Assembly: GCF_039528515.1 (NCBI RefSeq)
Contig: NZ_BAAALT010000004.1
Coordinates: 4,478 to 68,477 of the forward strand
Direction: 5' to 3'
DNA from: Luedemannella flava
GTDB taxonomy: Bacteria; Actinomycetota; Actinomycetes; Mycobacteriales; Micromonosporaceae
DNA: 64,000 nt
The position numbers were made by a program, and so were the translations under genes. The notes beneath the pieces are model-generated. The model did no database searches, was not told the origin of the DNA, and saw only the letters and a list, made by a program, of their open reading frames with translations. Below, piece after piece: positions 50,807-59,454 of the stretch; the first letter of the stretch is position 1; each line of letters begins with the position of its first letter.

Positions 50807-52207
50807 ATGAAGCGACCCGCATCACTGCTCGTGGTGGCGCTCGCCGTGCTGGCGCTCGGCGTCGGGCCGGCCCACGCGGCGACCGTGACCATCACGCCGG
50901 GTGCGGTGTGGACGGACACCTCCGGCGGTGTGATCCAGGCCCACGGCGAGGGCGTCACGAAGGTCGGCGGCACGTACTACTGGATCGGCGAGGACAAGAC
51001 CAACGGCTCGCCGTTCCAGAACATCCGGTGCTACTCGTCGACCGACCTGAGGAACTGGACGTTCGTCGGCAACCTGTTGACCCGCCAGTCCAGCGGCGAC
51101 CTGGGCCCGAACCGCGTCGTCGAGCGGCCCCACGTCATCTACAACGCCGCCACCGCGACGTACGTGATGTACATGCACATCGACAACTCGAGTTACACGG
51201 AGCGAAAAGCCGGGGTCGCGACGAGCTCCAGCGTGTGCGGCAGCTACACCTACCGGGGCAGCTTCAAGCCGCTCGGCCATGACAGCCTCGACGACAACCT
51301 GTTCCTGGACGGCTCGACGGCGTACCTCCTCAGCGAGGACCGCACGAACGCCAAGTTGCAGATCTACCGGCTGTCCGCGGACTTCCTCAGCGTCGCGGCG
51401 CTGGTGAAGACACTGCCGCAGTACGAGTCGCCGGCCATGGTCAAGGTCGGTGGCACGTACTTCCTGTTCGGCTCCCATCTGACGGGCTGGAACACCAACG
51501 ACAACCAGTACGCCACGGCCACCTCGATCGAAGGCACGTGGAGCTCGTGGCGCAGCTTCGCCCCGGCGGGGACGAACACGTGCAACTCGCAGGTCACCAC
51601 CATCCTGCCGGTGACGGGCAGCGCCGGCACCAGCTACGTCTACCTGGGTGACCGGTGGAACCCCGGCAACCTCACGGACTCCCGCTACGTCTGGCTGCCA
51701 CTGACGATCAGCGGCACGACCGCGTCGATGACCTGCCAGACGAGCTGGACGATCGACGCGGCGACCGGGTCGATCGGCTCCGGCGGCGCGACCTACTACC
51801 GGATCACGGCCCAGCACAGCGGCAGGGTCATGGACGTGTACGGCGTGTCCACGACCGACAGCGCCGAGGTCAAGCAGTGGAGCTGGAACGGCGGCGCCAA
51901 CCAGCGGTGGGCGTTCGAGGACGCGGGCGGCGGCTACTACCGCGTCGTCAGCCAGAACAGCGGCAAGTGCCTCGACGTGTCCGGCGCGTCCACCGCCGAC
52001 GGCGCCAACATCATCCAGTACACCTGTACCGGCGGCGCCAACCAGCAGTGGCAGTGGCGTGCCACGGGCAGCTACTTCCAGCTCGTGGCACGGCACAGCG
52101 GCAAGTGCCTCGACGTGGTGTCCGCCGACACCGCCGACGGTGCCGACATCCAGCAGTACGCCTGCGGCAGCGGCGCCAACCAGCAGTGGACCCGCGCGGT
52201 GCCGTAG
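50807..52207 (+). CDS. Secreted GH43-type glycosidase with ricin-B module
   Basis: 466 residues. Signal peptide (~1-26, 'LLVVALAVLALGVGPAHA'), then a five-bladed propeller like GH43 exo-beta-1,3-galactanase relatives: 'GGVIQAHGEGVTKVGGTYYWIGEDK', 'RVVERPHVIYNAATATYVMYMHID', 'DDNLFLDGSTAYLLSEDRT' and 'ESPAMVKVGGTYFLFGSHLTGW'. The C-terminal ~130 residues are a ricin-B trefoil with three 'GKCLDV...GANQ(Q/R)W' repeats. Probable substrates are arabinogalactan or a related galactan; that is inference. The ATG at 50807 is 119 bases after a LacI-type palindrome. It converges with the LacI gene, 9 bases away. Confidence 0.85.
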   Translation: MKRPASLLVVALAVLALGVGPAHAATVTITPGAVWTDTSGGVIQAHGEGVTKVGGTYYWIGEDKTNGSPFQNIRCYSSTDLRNWTFVGNLLTRQSSGDLGPNRVVERPHVIYNAATATYVMYMHIDNSSYTERKAGVATSSSVCGSYTYRGSFKPLGHDSLDDNLFLDGSTAYLLSEDRTNAKLQIYRLSADFLSVAALVKTLPQYESPAMVKVGGTYFLFGSHLTGWNTNDNQYATATSIEGTWSSWRSFAPAGTNTCNSQVTTILPVTGSAGTSYVYLGDRWNPGNLTDSRYVWLPLTISGTTASMTCQTSWTIDAATGSIGSGGATYYRITAQHSGRVMDVYGVSTTDSAEVKQWSWNGGANQRWAFEDAGGGYYRVVSQNSGKCLDVSGASTADGANIIQYTCTGGANQQWQWRATGSYFQLVARHSGKCLDVVSADTADGADIQQYACGSGANQQWTRAVP

Positions 52208-52216
52208 CCGCGCCGG

Positions 52217-53230
52217 TCAGCCGGAGCGGGCGGGGCCGGTCGAGGACCGCAGCGCGATCGGTGGTGACAACAGCACGTGCCGTGCAGCCGACTCCGGCTC
52301 CGCAATGCGCTCCAGCAGCAGCTCCACCGCCCGGGAACCCATATCGTGGGCGGGCACGTCGGCCGCGGTCAACGGCGGATGGAAGTCCTCGGCCCAGTGC
52401 TGTGCCACGACCCCGGTGACGGAGAAGTCGCGCGGGATGCGCAGCCCGGCGTTGTCGAGCGCCCGCTGCACGCCGCGCAGGGCGGCCTCGTTGATGGTGG
52501 CGATGGCCGTGACGTCGGGATGCTCGGCGAGCAGTCGCCGCGTGGCCGCGTGCCCGGCAGGGGCGTCATCGGCGCAGCACAGCGACATGCCGGAGATGCC
52601 GCGCTCGGTGATCGCCTCGGTGAATCCCGCGAGCGCCCGGTGGCCGGGACCGTAACCCGAAGCGACGAGCTCCTGCGAACGGTTGATCAGGGCGATGTGC
52701 CGGTGGCCGAGGTCGGCCAGGTGGTGCACGCACCGGCCGATGAGGTGGGCGTAGTCGACGTCGACCCAGGACAGGCTGTCGGGCTGTGCGGTGCGGCCGA
52801 TGGTCACGAACGGGATCCGGGTCTGTTGGAGGCGGGCCACCCTGGCGTCCTCCAGCCGGATCTCCATCACTATGACGCCGTCAACGCGCTGTCCGGTGAC
52901 GAGGCGTTCGAAGGACCGGTCGTGGTCGCCGCCCGACGGGGACAGCAGCACGTCGAGATCCACGCGCGCGGCGGCCTCCACGACGCTGGCCACGAAGCCC
53001 AGCTGCATGTCGGTCAGGGCCCGACTGGCGGGTGGGATGACGAGGCCCAGGGTGCGGGTGCGGCCCTCCTTGAGGGCGCGGGCGGACGCGTTGGGCCGGT
53101 AGCCCGACTCGGCGATGACCCGTTCGATGCGTTTGCGGGTCTTGTCCGACACGGCCCGTCGTCCGGTGAGCGCGTAGGAGACGGTGCTCCGCGACACACC
53201 GGCCAGGCGTGCGATCTCGCCGATATTCAC
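52217..53230 (-). CDS. LacI-family repressor of the glycan locus
   Basis: 337 residues. N-terminal LacI HTH 'VNIGEIARLAGVSRSTVSYALTGRRAVSDKTRKRIERVIAESGYRPNASARALKEGRT', then a sugar-binding core ('DGVIVMEIRLEDARV', 'DYAHLIGRCVHHLADLGHRHIALI', 'AIATINEAALRGVQRALDNAGLRIPRDFSVTGV'). The GTG at 53230 follows AGGGAG. The promoter carries CGAATCGATTCG (53297-53308), so it likely represses itself along with the two secreted glycosidases and the ABC importer. The inducer is unknown and is presumably a galactose-, arabinose- or xylose-type product. Confidence 0.92.
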   Translation of the reverse strand: MNIGEIARLAGVSRSTVSYALTGRRAVSDKTRKRIERVIAESGYRPNASARALKEGRTRTLGLVIPPASRALTDMQLGFVASVVEAAARVDLDVLLSPSGGDHDRSFERLVTGQRVDGVIVMEIRLEDARVARLQQTRIPFVTIGRTAQPDSLSWVDVDYAHLIGRCVHHLADLGHRHIALINRSQELVASGYGPGHRALAGFTEAITERGISGMSLCCADDAPAGHAATRRLLAEHPDVTAIATINEAALRGVQRALDNAGLRIPRDFSVTGVVAQHWAEDFHPPLTAADVPAHDMGSRAVELLLERIAEPESAARHVLLSPPIALRSSTGPARSG

Positions 53231-53296
53231 CGGATCTCCCTGCGAATAACTGTTACATCGTGGGCGCTGCGCGCGTCGGGTGCTCGCCATCCTATG

Positions 53297-53308
53297 CGAA
53301 TCGATTCG
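53297..53308. promoter_or_regulatory. LacI operator (autoregulatory)
   Basis: Perfect CGAATCGATTCG, 67 bases upstream of the LacI start on the minus strand. Confidence 0.85.
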
Positions 53309-53404
53309 CGATGGCGACCATGCGGCCCGGCCGCGTTGCGGGCGCCGCGAAGCGTTCCGCGTCGTTCCACATTGACCACCGAGGGCTGGCGTCCTATCGT
53401 CGGT

Positions 53405-53429
53405 CGAATCGATTCGCCGAATCGATTCG
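53405..53429. promoter_or_regulatory. Tandem LacI operators before ABC importer
   Basis: Two perfect CGAATCGATTCG copies (53405-53416 and 53418-53429), one base apart, 52 bases before the solute-binding protein gene. Tandem sites 13 bases apart could allow cooperative binding. Confidence 0.88.
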
Positions 53430-53480
53430 ACCGACATCTGACGGCACCGCTACGTTCCACCGGCTGATGAAGGGACATCC

Positions 53481-54722
53481 ATGCGCTCACCGATGACCGG
53501 ACGCGCCATCGCCGTGATCCTGGCCGCGCTCGCCGCCGGCGCAACTGTGGCGTGCACCCCGACCGGCGGCGACAGTTCGGCGAAGACCAGCTACACGATC
53601 TGGGACCCCTACCCCCAGTACGACAGTGGCTCCGACTGGGTCGCGCTGCTCAACAGGTGCGGCACGGACGCGGGCGTCACCGTCACCCGCACCAGCTTCG
53701 ACACCACCGACCTGACCACCAAGGTGCTGCTGGCCGCGCAGCAGGGCACGGCCCCCGACGTCCTGATCGTCGACAACCCGGTCATCTCCACCCTGGCCGA
53801 GGCCGGCGTGCTCGCCTCCGCCGACGACACGTCGCTCGACACCACCGCCATCCCGCCCAACCTGCTCGGCGCCGGGCAGAGCGCAGGCAGGACGTACGGC
53901 ATCCCGATCGGCGCGAACACCCTGGCGCTGTACTACAACAGGTCCGTGCTCGCCGCCGCCGGCGTCGACATCGCCTCGGTCACCGACTGGGCGTCCCTGA
54001 CCAGCGCACTGGCCAAGGTGAAGGCCGCGGGCAAGAAGGGGATCACGTTCTCGGCGATCGGCACCGAGGAGGGCAGCTTCCAGTTCCTGCCGTGGTTCTG
54101 GGGCGCGGGCGCCAACCTCACGAAACTCGACTCCGCGCAGGCGGTGGCGGCACTGGCGCTGTGGACCGACTGGCTCAAGCAGGGCTACGCGCCCAACTCG
54201 GTCATCAACAACACCCAGACCACCAGCTGGCAGGAGTTCGCCACCGGCGACTACGCCTTCGCCGAGAACGGCACGTGGCAACTCGGCAACGCCAAGAAGA
54301 CCGGTTTCGAGTACGGGATCATCCCCGTTCCCGCGACGAACGGCGGCACCGCCCCGGCACCCACGGGCGGCGAGTTCGTCAGCGTGCCCGTGCAGAAGGA
54401 CACCGGGCGCTACGCCACCACCCGCAAACTCGTGGCGTGCCTCGCCTCGACGGAGAACTCACTGGCCACCGTCACCGCGCTGAACTACGTCGCGCCGACG
54501 GAGGCGGTCCAGGCCAAGCAGGTCGCCGCCAACCCCGAGCTGAAGGTGTGGGTCGACGCGGTCAAGGTCGCCAAGGGTCGCACCGGTGACAACCTCGGCA
54601 CCAGGTACCCGAAGATCTCGCAACCGTTGTGGACGGCCGTGCAGGCCGCGCTGAGCGGGTCGAAGACACCGCAGGCGGCCCTGACCGAGGCCCAGACCGC
54701 CGCCGCGGCGGCGACGAAGTGA
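53481..54722 (+). CDS. Extracellular sugar-binding lipoprotein (ABC, type 1 class B)
   Basis: 413 residues. Signal with lipobox 'AGATVAC' (Cys ~25) followed by a SBP_bac_1 fold: 'YTIWDPYPQYDSGSDWVALLNRCG', 'APDVLIVDNPVISTLAEAGVL', 'YGIPIGANTLALYYNRSVLAAAGVD', 'GDYAFAENGTWQLGNAKKTGFEYGIIPVP'. It binds an oligosaccharide for the two permeases encoded next. The ATG at 53481 follows GAAGGGA. The stop overlaps the next start (GTGA). The importer's ATPase is not in the window; such systems often share one MsiK-type ATPase encoded elsewhere. Confidence 0.92.
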   Translation: MRSPMTGRAIAVILAALAAGATVACTPTGGDSSAKTSYTIWDPYPQYDSGSDWVALLNRCGTDAGVTVTRTSFDTTDLTTKVLLAAQQGTAPDVLIVDNPVISTLAEAGVLASADDTSLDTTAIPPNLLGAGQSAGRTYGIPIGANTLALYYNRSVLAAAGVDIASVTDWASLTSALAKVKAAGKKGITFSAIGTEEGSFQFLPWFWGAGANLTKLDSAQAVAALALWTDWLKQGYAPNSVINNTQTTSWQEFATGDYAFAENGTWQLGNAKKTGFEYGIIPVPATNGGTAPAPTGGEFVSVPVQKDTGRYATTRKLVACLASTENSLATVTALNYVAPTEAVQAKQVAANPELKVWVDAVKVAKGRTGDNLGTRYPKISQPLWTAVQAALSGSKTPQAALTEAQTAAAAATK

Positions 54723-55609
54723 CCCGGGGGCGGGGTACCTCCACGCTGACCGCGTGGGCGTTCCTCGCCCCGGTCACGATCTACCTGATCGCCTTCTACG
54801 CCTACCCGCTCTACCGCAACGTCGACCTCAGCGTGCGCCACTACACCGTCCGGTCCTTCGTGTACGGCGACGCGTCCTTCATCGGCCTGGACAACTACCG
54901 GACGGTCATCGACAACCCGACATTCGCGCCGGCGCTCGCCCACACCGCCGTGTTCACCCTGGTATCGCTGGCGATGCAGTTCTCCATCGGCATGGCGCTC
55001 GCGCTGTTCTTCGCCCGGCACTTCCCGCTGTCCGCCACGTTGCGGGCGCTGTTCCTCGTCCCGTGGCTGCTGCCGCTGATCGTGTCGGCGTCGACCTGGT
55101 CGTGGATGCTCAACAGCGACTCGGGCATCGTCAACGCCGCACTGGGCCTGATCGGCCTCGGCCCCGTCAACTGGCTCACCTCGCCGGCCTGGTCGCTGCC
55201 CTCGGTCACCATCGCCAACATCTGGATCGGCGTCCCGTTCAACCTGGTGGTGCTCTATAGCGGTCTCCAGGGCATCCCGCCGCAGCTGCACGAGGCCGCC
55301 ACGCTCGACGGCGCGTCGGGCTGGCAGCGGTTCTGGCGGGTCACGTTCCCCCTGCTACGCCCGGTATCCGTGATCACGCTGCTGCTCGGGCTCGTGTACA
55401 CCCTCAAGGTTTTCGACCTCATCTGGATCATGACCCGGGGCGGCCCGGTGGACTCCTCGACCACCCTCGCCACCTGGTCCTACCGGTTGGGCTTCGGCAA
55501 TGCCCTGCCCGCGTTCGGGCCCGGTGCCGCTGTCGGCAACCTCCTGATCATTTTGGCGGTCGTCTTCGGCCTGCTCTATGTCCGGGTCCAGCGGAGGCGG
55601 GAGCTATGA
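54719..55609 (+). CDS. Sugar ABC transporter permease 1 (MalF-like)
   Basis: 296 residues, six membrane segments, binding-protein-dependent transport inner membrane domain: 'FLAPVTIYLIAFYAYPLYRNVDLS', 'VPWLLPLIVSASTWSWMLNSDSGIVN' and the EAA loop 'PPQLHEAATLDGASGWQRFWRVTFPLLRP'. The GTG at 54719 overlaps the binding-protein stop. It pairs with the permease encoded next, whose ATG overlaps its stop. Confidence 0.93.
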   Translation: MTRGRGTSTLTAWAFLAPVTIYLIAFYAYPLYRNVDLSVRHYTVRSFVYGDASFIGLDNYRTVIDNPTFAPALAHTAVFTLVSLAMQFSIGMALALFFARHFPLSATLRALFLVPWLLPLIVSASTWSWMLNSDSGIVNAALGLIGLGPVNWLTSPAWSLPSVTIANIWIGVPFNLVVLYSGLQGIPPQLHEAATLDGASGWQRFWRVTFPLLRPVSVITLLLGLVYTLKVFDLIWIMTRGGPVDSSTTLATWSYRLGFGNALPAFGPGAAVGNLLIILAVVFGLLYVRVQRRREL

Positions 55610-56424
55610 CCGCGAAGGCGGCCTGGTGGAAGACCGCGATCGGCCTGGGTCTCACGGCGGTCATGCTCTTCCCGGTCTACTGGATGATCAATGTGTCGTT
55701 CACCGAGGACCAGCGGATGCGCAGGAGCCCACCCGACTGGTTGCCGGTGAACGGCACGCTGGACGGCTACCGGGCGGTCATCGACCAGCAACTGCCGTAC
55801 CTGGGCACGAGCCTGATCGTCGGGGTGGCGACGGTCGCGGCCACCCTCGCGATCGCCGCTCCGGCCGGCTTCGCGCTGGCCAGGCTGCGCCCCCGCGGCG
55901 CAAACGCGCTCACGTTCGCGCTGCTGGTCGCACAGATGATCCCCGCGATCATCATGGCGATGGGCTACTACGCCTTCCTGCTCAACGTCGGCATGCTCAA
56001 CACCCTGTCCGGACTGGTCATCGCGGACACCACCATCGCCGTGCCGTTCGCCGTCCTCATCTACACCGCGTTCATGGCCGGCATACCCGGGGAACTGCTA
56101 CAGGCGGCCGCCGCCGACGGTGCCGGCGTCGTGCGTACGTTCTGGTCGGTGGTGATGCCCGTCAGCCGCAACGCGACGGTCACGGTGTCGCTGTTCACGT
56201 TCCTGTGGGCGTGGTCGGACTTCGTCTTCGCCAGCACGCTGGACAGCGGCGGCACGCTGCGCCCGATCACGCTGGGCATCTACCACTACATCGGCAACAA
56301 CAACCAGGATTGGAACGCCATCATGGCGACCGCGGTCGTGGCGTCGGTTCCCGCGACCGTTCTGCTTGTCCTCGCCCAGCGATACGTCACCGCGGGCGTC
56401 ACCGTCGGCGCGGTCAGGGACTGA
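55606..56424 (+). CDS. Sugar ABC transporter permease 2 (MalG-like)
   Basis: 272 residues with six membrane segments: 'GLGLTAVMLFPVYWMINVSF', 'TSLIVGVATVAATLAIAAPAGFALARL', 'LVAQMIPAIIMAMGYYAFLLNVGMLNT' and the EAA loop 'PGELLQAAAADGAGVVRTFWSVVMPVSRN'. It forms a heterodimeric channel with the preceding permease. Coupled by an ATGA overlap. The glycosidase gene follows after 25 bases. Confidence 0.93.
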   Translation: MTAKAAWWKTAIGLGLTAVMLFPVYWMINVSFTEDQRMRRSPPDWLPVNGTLDGYRAVIDQQLPYLGTSLIVGVATVAATLAIAAPAGFALARLRPRGANALTFALLVAQMIPAIIMAMGYYAFLLNVGMLNTLSGLVIADTTIAVPFAVLIYTAFMAGIPGELLQAAAADGAGVVRTFWSVVMPVSRNATVTVSLFTFLWAWSDFVFASTLDSGGTLRPITLGIYHYIGNNNQDWNAIMATAVVASVPATVLLVLAQRYVTAGVTVGAVRD

Positions 56425-56449
56425 CTCAGGTGCGACAGAGAGGCTCGAC

Positions 56450-58183
56450 ATGACCGTCGCCCCGCGGGGACCGGTGTTCAGTCTGGCGGAGATCCCGTTC
56501 TCCTACAGCGGATCCTGGTTCAACTTCTCACCGGTCATCGCCGAGCGGACGCGTGCGGACGACGTTCATCTCGTGTCCCACCAGACCGGCCTGCACCCCA
56601 TCCTGCGGCTGGTGCCCGTCGCGACCGCCGGCGACCGGCAGCGCCTGCACACGACCGTGCAGGCCACCCCGGCGCTGCTGACCTGGCAGCACCCGAGCGG
56701 CGTCGTGTCGCTGGCCTACGAGAACCATGACACCGTGCGGATCACCGGCACGGGCACGGATCTGCTGGTCACGGCCGCGAACGTCTCCCTCACCCCGTTC
56801 AGCGGTCCCTACTTCCTCCGGGATCCGGTCGACGGGGCCCACCTGTTCACGGTGTACGAGTCCGGCCGCCGTTACCGCGTCAGCGTCATCGCCGGCCGCC
56901 TCGCTGAGGTCACCGGGGGACAGGCGCTGGGGGTCACGGACCGGGGCGTCGTGTGCACCGGTGACGGCGGGCCGTGGGAGATCGCGATCGAGGAGTACGG
57001 GACCGCCCGTGGCCCGTACCGTGCCGGGGCGTCGTTCGACGAGGTGCACCGCGGGGCCGAGGCCGCGTTCGGCGCGTTCGTCGACGACGTCGCACCGTGG
57101 CGCGACGAGTCGACGCCGGCCGCCGAGCTGGCCGCGTACGTGTTGTGGTCGGCGACCGTCCGGCCCGGAGGATTCCTCGCCCGTCCCGGCGTACTGATGT
57201 CCAAGCACTGGATGAACAAGATCTGGAGCTGGGACCACTGCTTCAACGCGCTCGCACTCGCGGCGGGACGGCCGGAGCTGGCCTGGGACCAGTTCCAGAT
57301 CCCGTTCGACCACCAGGACCCCAGCGGCGCGCTACCCGACTCGGTCGCCCACTCCGAGATCCTGTACAACTTCGTCAAACCGCCCATCCACGGCTGGGCC
57401 CTGCGCCTCCTACGCGGGCAACTCGTCATCGACCCCAGCGAACTGCGGGCCACCTACCGGAGGCTGGCCGACTCGACCCGGTTCTGGCTGGCCCACCGCC
57501 GGGCACCGGGCAGCCCGCTGGCGCACTATCAGCACGGCAACGACAGCGGCTGGGACAACGCCACGACCTTCGACCCCGAACGCGTCATCGAGTCAGCGGA
57601 CCTCGCCGCGTTCCTCGTGCTGCAACAGCGCGAGCTGGCCGACGTGGCCACCCAACTCGGACAGCACGAGGACGCGGCTGCCTGGCGGCGAGGCGCGGAG
57701 CGGATGTACGCCGGCCTGATCGAACAGCTGTGGAACGGGCAGCGGTTCCACGCCCGTGGCGTGTTGTCGGGCGACACGTGGACCAGCAGCAGCCTGCTCG
57801 ACCTCATGCCGATCGTGCTGGGCGCCGAGCTGGATCCCGCCGTCGGCGACACGCTGGCCCGGCACATCGCGGCACATCTCACCCCGTACGGGCTGGCCAC
57901 CGAACTACCCACGTCGCCGCACTACGGGGCCGACGGCTACTGGCGCGGGCCGGTCTGGGCGCCTGCCACGGTGCTCATCGAGGACGGGCTGCGCCGCGCC
58001 GGGCACGGGGACCTCGCCGACGACATCAGCGCGAGGTTCCGGGCGCTGTGTGAGAAGTCCGGCTTCGCCGAGAACTTCGACGTGCTGACCGGCGCGGGGC
58101 TGCGCGACCGCGCGTACACCTGGACGGCGAGCGCGTACCTGATCCTTGCCGCGGCCCACCGCGAGCGCGAGCGGCAGCGCTGA
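56450..58183 (+). CDS. Cytoplasmic (alpha/alpha)6 glycosidase, GH63-like
   Basis: 577 residues without a signal peptide, so it acts on imported sugar. An N-terminal beta-sandwich (~1-220) is followed by an (alpha/alpha)6 barrel with 'MSKHWMNKIWSWDHCFNALALA', 'DHQDPSGALPDSV', 'HGNDSGWDNATTFDPERVIESADLAAFL' and 'YWRGPVWAPATVLIEDGLRRAGH', the pattern of GH63 and related mannosylglycerate hydrolase/trehalase-like enzymes. The Asp residues in 'WDHC' and 'GWDNAT' are the likely catalytic-site residues. The substrate is unknown. The ATG at 56450 follows AGAGAGG. It is the last gene of the LacI-controlled importer operon. Confidence 0.85.
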   Translation: MTVAPRGPVFSLAEIPFSYSGSWFNFSPVIAERTRADDVHLVSHQTGLHPILRLVPVATAGDRQRLHTTVQATPALLTWQHPSGVVSLAYENHDTVRITGTGTDLLVTAANVSLTPFSGPYFLRDPVDGAHLFTVYESGRRYRVSVIAGRLAEVTGGQALGVTDRGVVCTGDGGPWEIAIEEYGTARGPYRAGASFDEVHRGAEAAFGAFVDDVAPWRDESTPAAELAAYVLWSATVRPGGFLARPGVLMSKHWMNKIWSWDHCFNALALAAGRPELAWDQFQIPFDHQDPSGALPDSVAHSEILYNFVKPPIHGWALRLLRGQLVIDPSELRATYRRLADSTRFWLAHRRAPGSPLAHYQHGNDSGWDNATTFDPERVIESADLAAFLVLQQRELADVATQLGQHEDAAAWRRGAERMYAGLIEQLWNGQRFHARGVLSGDTWTSSSLLDLMPIVLGAELDPAVGDTLARHIAAHLTPYGLATELPTSPHYGADGYWRGPVWAPATVLIEDGLRRAGHGDLADDISARFRALCEKSGFAENFDVLTGAGLRDRAYTWTASAYLILAAAHRERERQR

Positions 58184-58349
58184 CGCCGCAGGTCGCGGCG
58201 CAACCAGCCCAGCGCTTTGCCACACTCTCCGTGATCGTCGATACTACTCCGGACGATCGATACGATCGGGGGCAGCCTTGTTGTCGAACGATTGATGACT
58301 CATTGATCAATGGTGGAGTAGCGCACATCGATGTGCCTAGCCACGGAAG

Positions 58350-58904
58350 TCATCTCGTCGGACCTGCGCCGGGCCGCAGGAAATCGAAAGCGACCGCACC
58401 ATGGTCGTTGTCGGCGAACTGTACGCCATACGATTCTCCCCAGAAATCCGCGCGACGAACAACATGGCCACCAGCAGGGAAGGGGCCGTTGCCAAGATCA
58501 TAATAATAGACGTCGGTTTGGGTGGAGGCGATGTTGATGCATACATGGAACCACCCGCCGGTTACGTCATTTACGCCTACCACAAGCATGCGCCGATCGG
58601 TGGTCAATGGCACGAGCACCGAATGGCCGGGGCCCAATCTGACGCTTTCGTTGGACGTTTCAAACATTCCAAGGATTTGCCCGGCCGCCGATAGGCAGTC
58701 CTCTGGCGTGAACTCGCCAACGTAGGTTCCGGCAAATGTTCGGATGACGTGGCCCCCAGCAAAATAGTGCCCGGCGACCCGCTGTCCTGTCATGCTCACA
58801 CTGGTGACCTCGGCCTTTAGGCTCACTTCGTCCGCCGACGTCAAAACGGGGAAGAGTATAGGCAACAGACCGAACGCGTAGACGAGTCTTGGTAGTTGGT
58901 TCAT
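58350..58904 (-). CDS. Secreted protein of unknown function
   Basis: 184 residues, starting at an ATG (58904) behind a strong AAGGAGG. The N-terminus is a signal peptide without a lipobox ('LVYAFGLLPILFPVLTSADE', cut probably near Ala-Asp). The mature part is beta-rich: 'VSLKAEVTSVSMTGQRVAGHYFAGGHVIRTFAGTYVG', 'GHSVLVPLTTDRRMLVVGVNDVTGGWFHVCINIAST', 'YYYDLGNGPFPAGGHVVRRADFWGESYGVQFADNDHG'. Two Cys could form a disulfide. The DNA here is visibly less GC-rich than its neighbours, a sign of possible transfer. No family is recognised. Confidence 0.7.
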   Translation of the reverse strand: MNQLPRLVYAFGLLPILFPVLTSADEVSLKAEVTSVSMTGQRVAGHYFAGGHVIRTFAGTYVGEFTPEDCLSAAGQILGMFETSNESVRLGPGHSVLVPLTTDRRMLVVGVNDVTGGWFHVCINIASTQTDVYYYDLGNGPFPAGGHVVRRADFWGESYGVQFADNDHGAVAFDFLRPGAGPTR

Positions 58905-59425
58905 CACTCGCCTCCTTGGAGTCGAGGACGTGCTTTGTTTTTTCACTGATTCGCTCCGACGGAACACACGCAAGATGACGGCTCTTTCTAAGAGTTGTCC
59001 CAGTAAAGCGTGTCCGCGCCAGTTCCGAGTCTAGTCCGGCATCCTCCGGACAGGGGGAATTCGACGAAATCCAAGCTGTCCTCGATGGGCGACGTAGTGG
59101 TCACCCTGGCCGGGTGAGTCTGGCCTGAGTCATCGCCAATTAATTGCGCTTCCGAGGCCTAGCCTTTGCCGATTGGCCCTTTGGTTCGGACTGCCGGACT
59201 CCGCGATTGCCGGCGGCGGAACACCTCACCCTGTGGGGCAACGCACCGTCGTTCGCGCACGAGGGCGGCTGGTGGACTTCGCCCACGGGTCCTGCCTCGA
59301 CCTCGCCCAGTTGTGCGGCAGCGTCTTCCTGTGCTCGGTGGGCGCCGGGCGGTACTCGCTCGACGCCCACGTGCGGCGCACCGTGCTCGCCGACCCGCGT
59401 CGCGCCGGCCGCGGCCGCCTATTGC
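58905..59425. other. Intergenic, no supported gene
   Basis: About 520 bases. A plus-strand frame at 59173-59445 is open, but it has no ribosome site or family resemblance and runs into the ArsR operator, so I do not call it. The first half is less GC-rich, like the secreted-protein gene beside it. Confidence 0.4.
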
Positions 59426-59441
59426 ATCAAATCGGTTTGAT
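59426..59441. promoter_or_regulatory. ArsR-type operator
   Basis: The perfect inverted repeat ATCAAA-TCGG-TTTGAT, 13 bases before the GTG of the ArsR-ArsC gene. It has the form of known actinobacterial ArsR operators. With so short a leader, the transcript is probably leaderless or nearly so. Confidence 0.8.
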
Positions 59442-59454
59442 GTAATGTACGGGT

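Noticed and set aside
59173..59445. Possible 90-residue gene before the ArsR fusion
   Set aside because: No ribosome site, no recognisable domain, and its end lies inside the ArsR operator.
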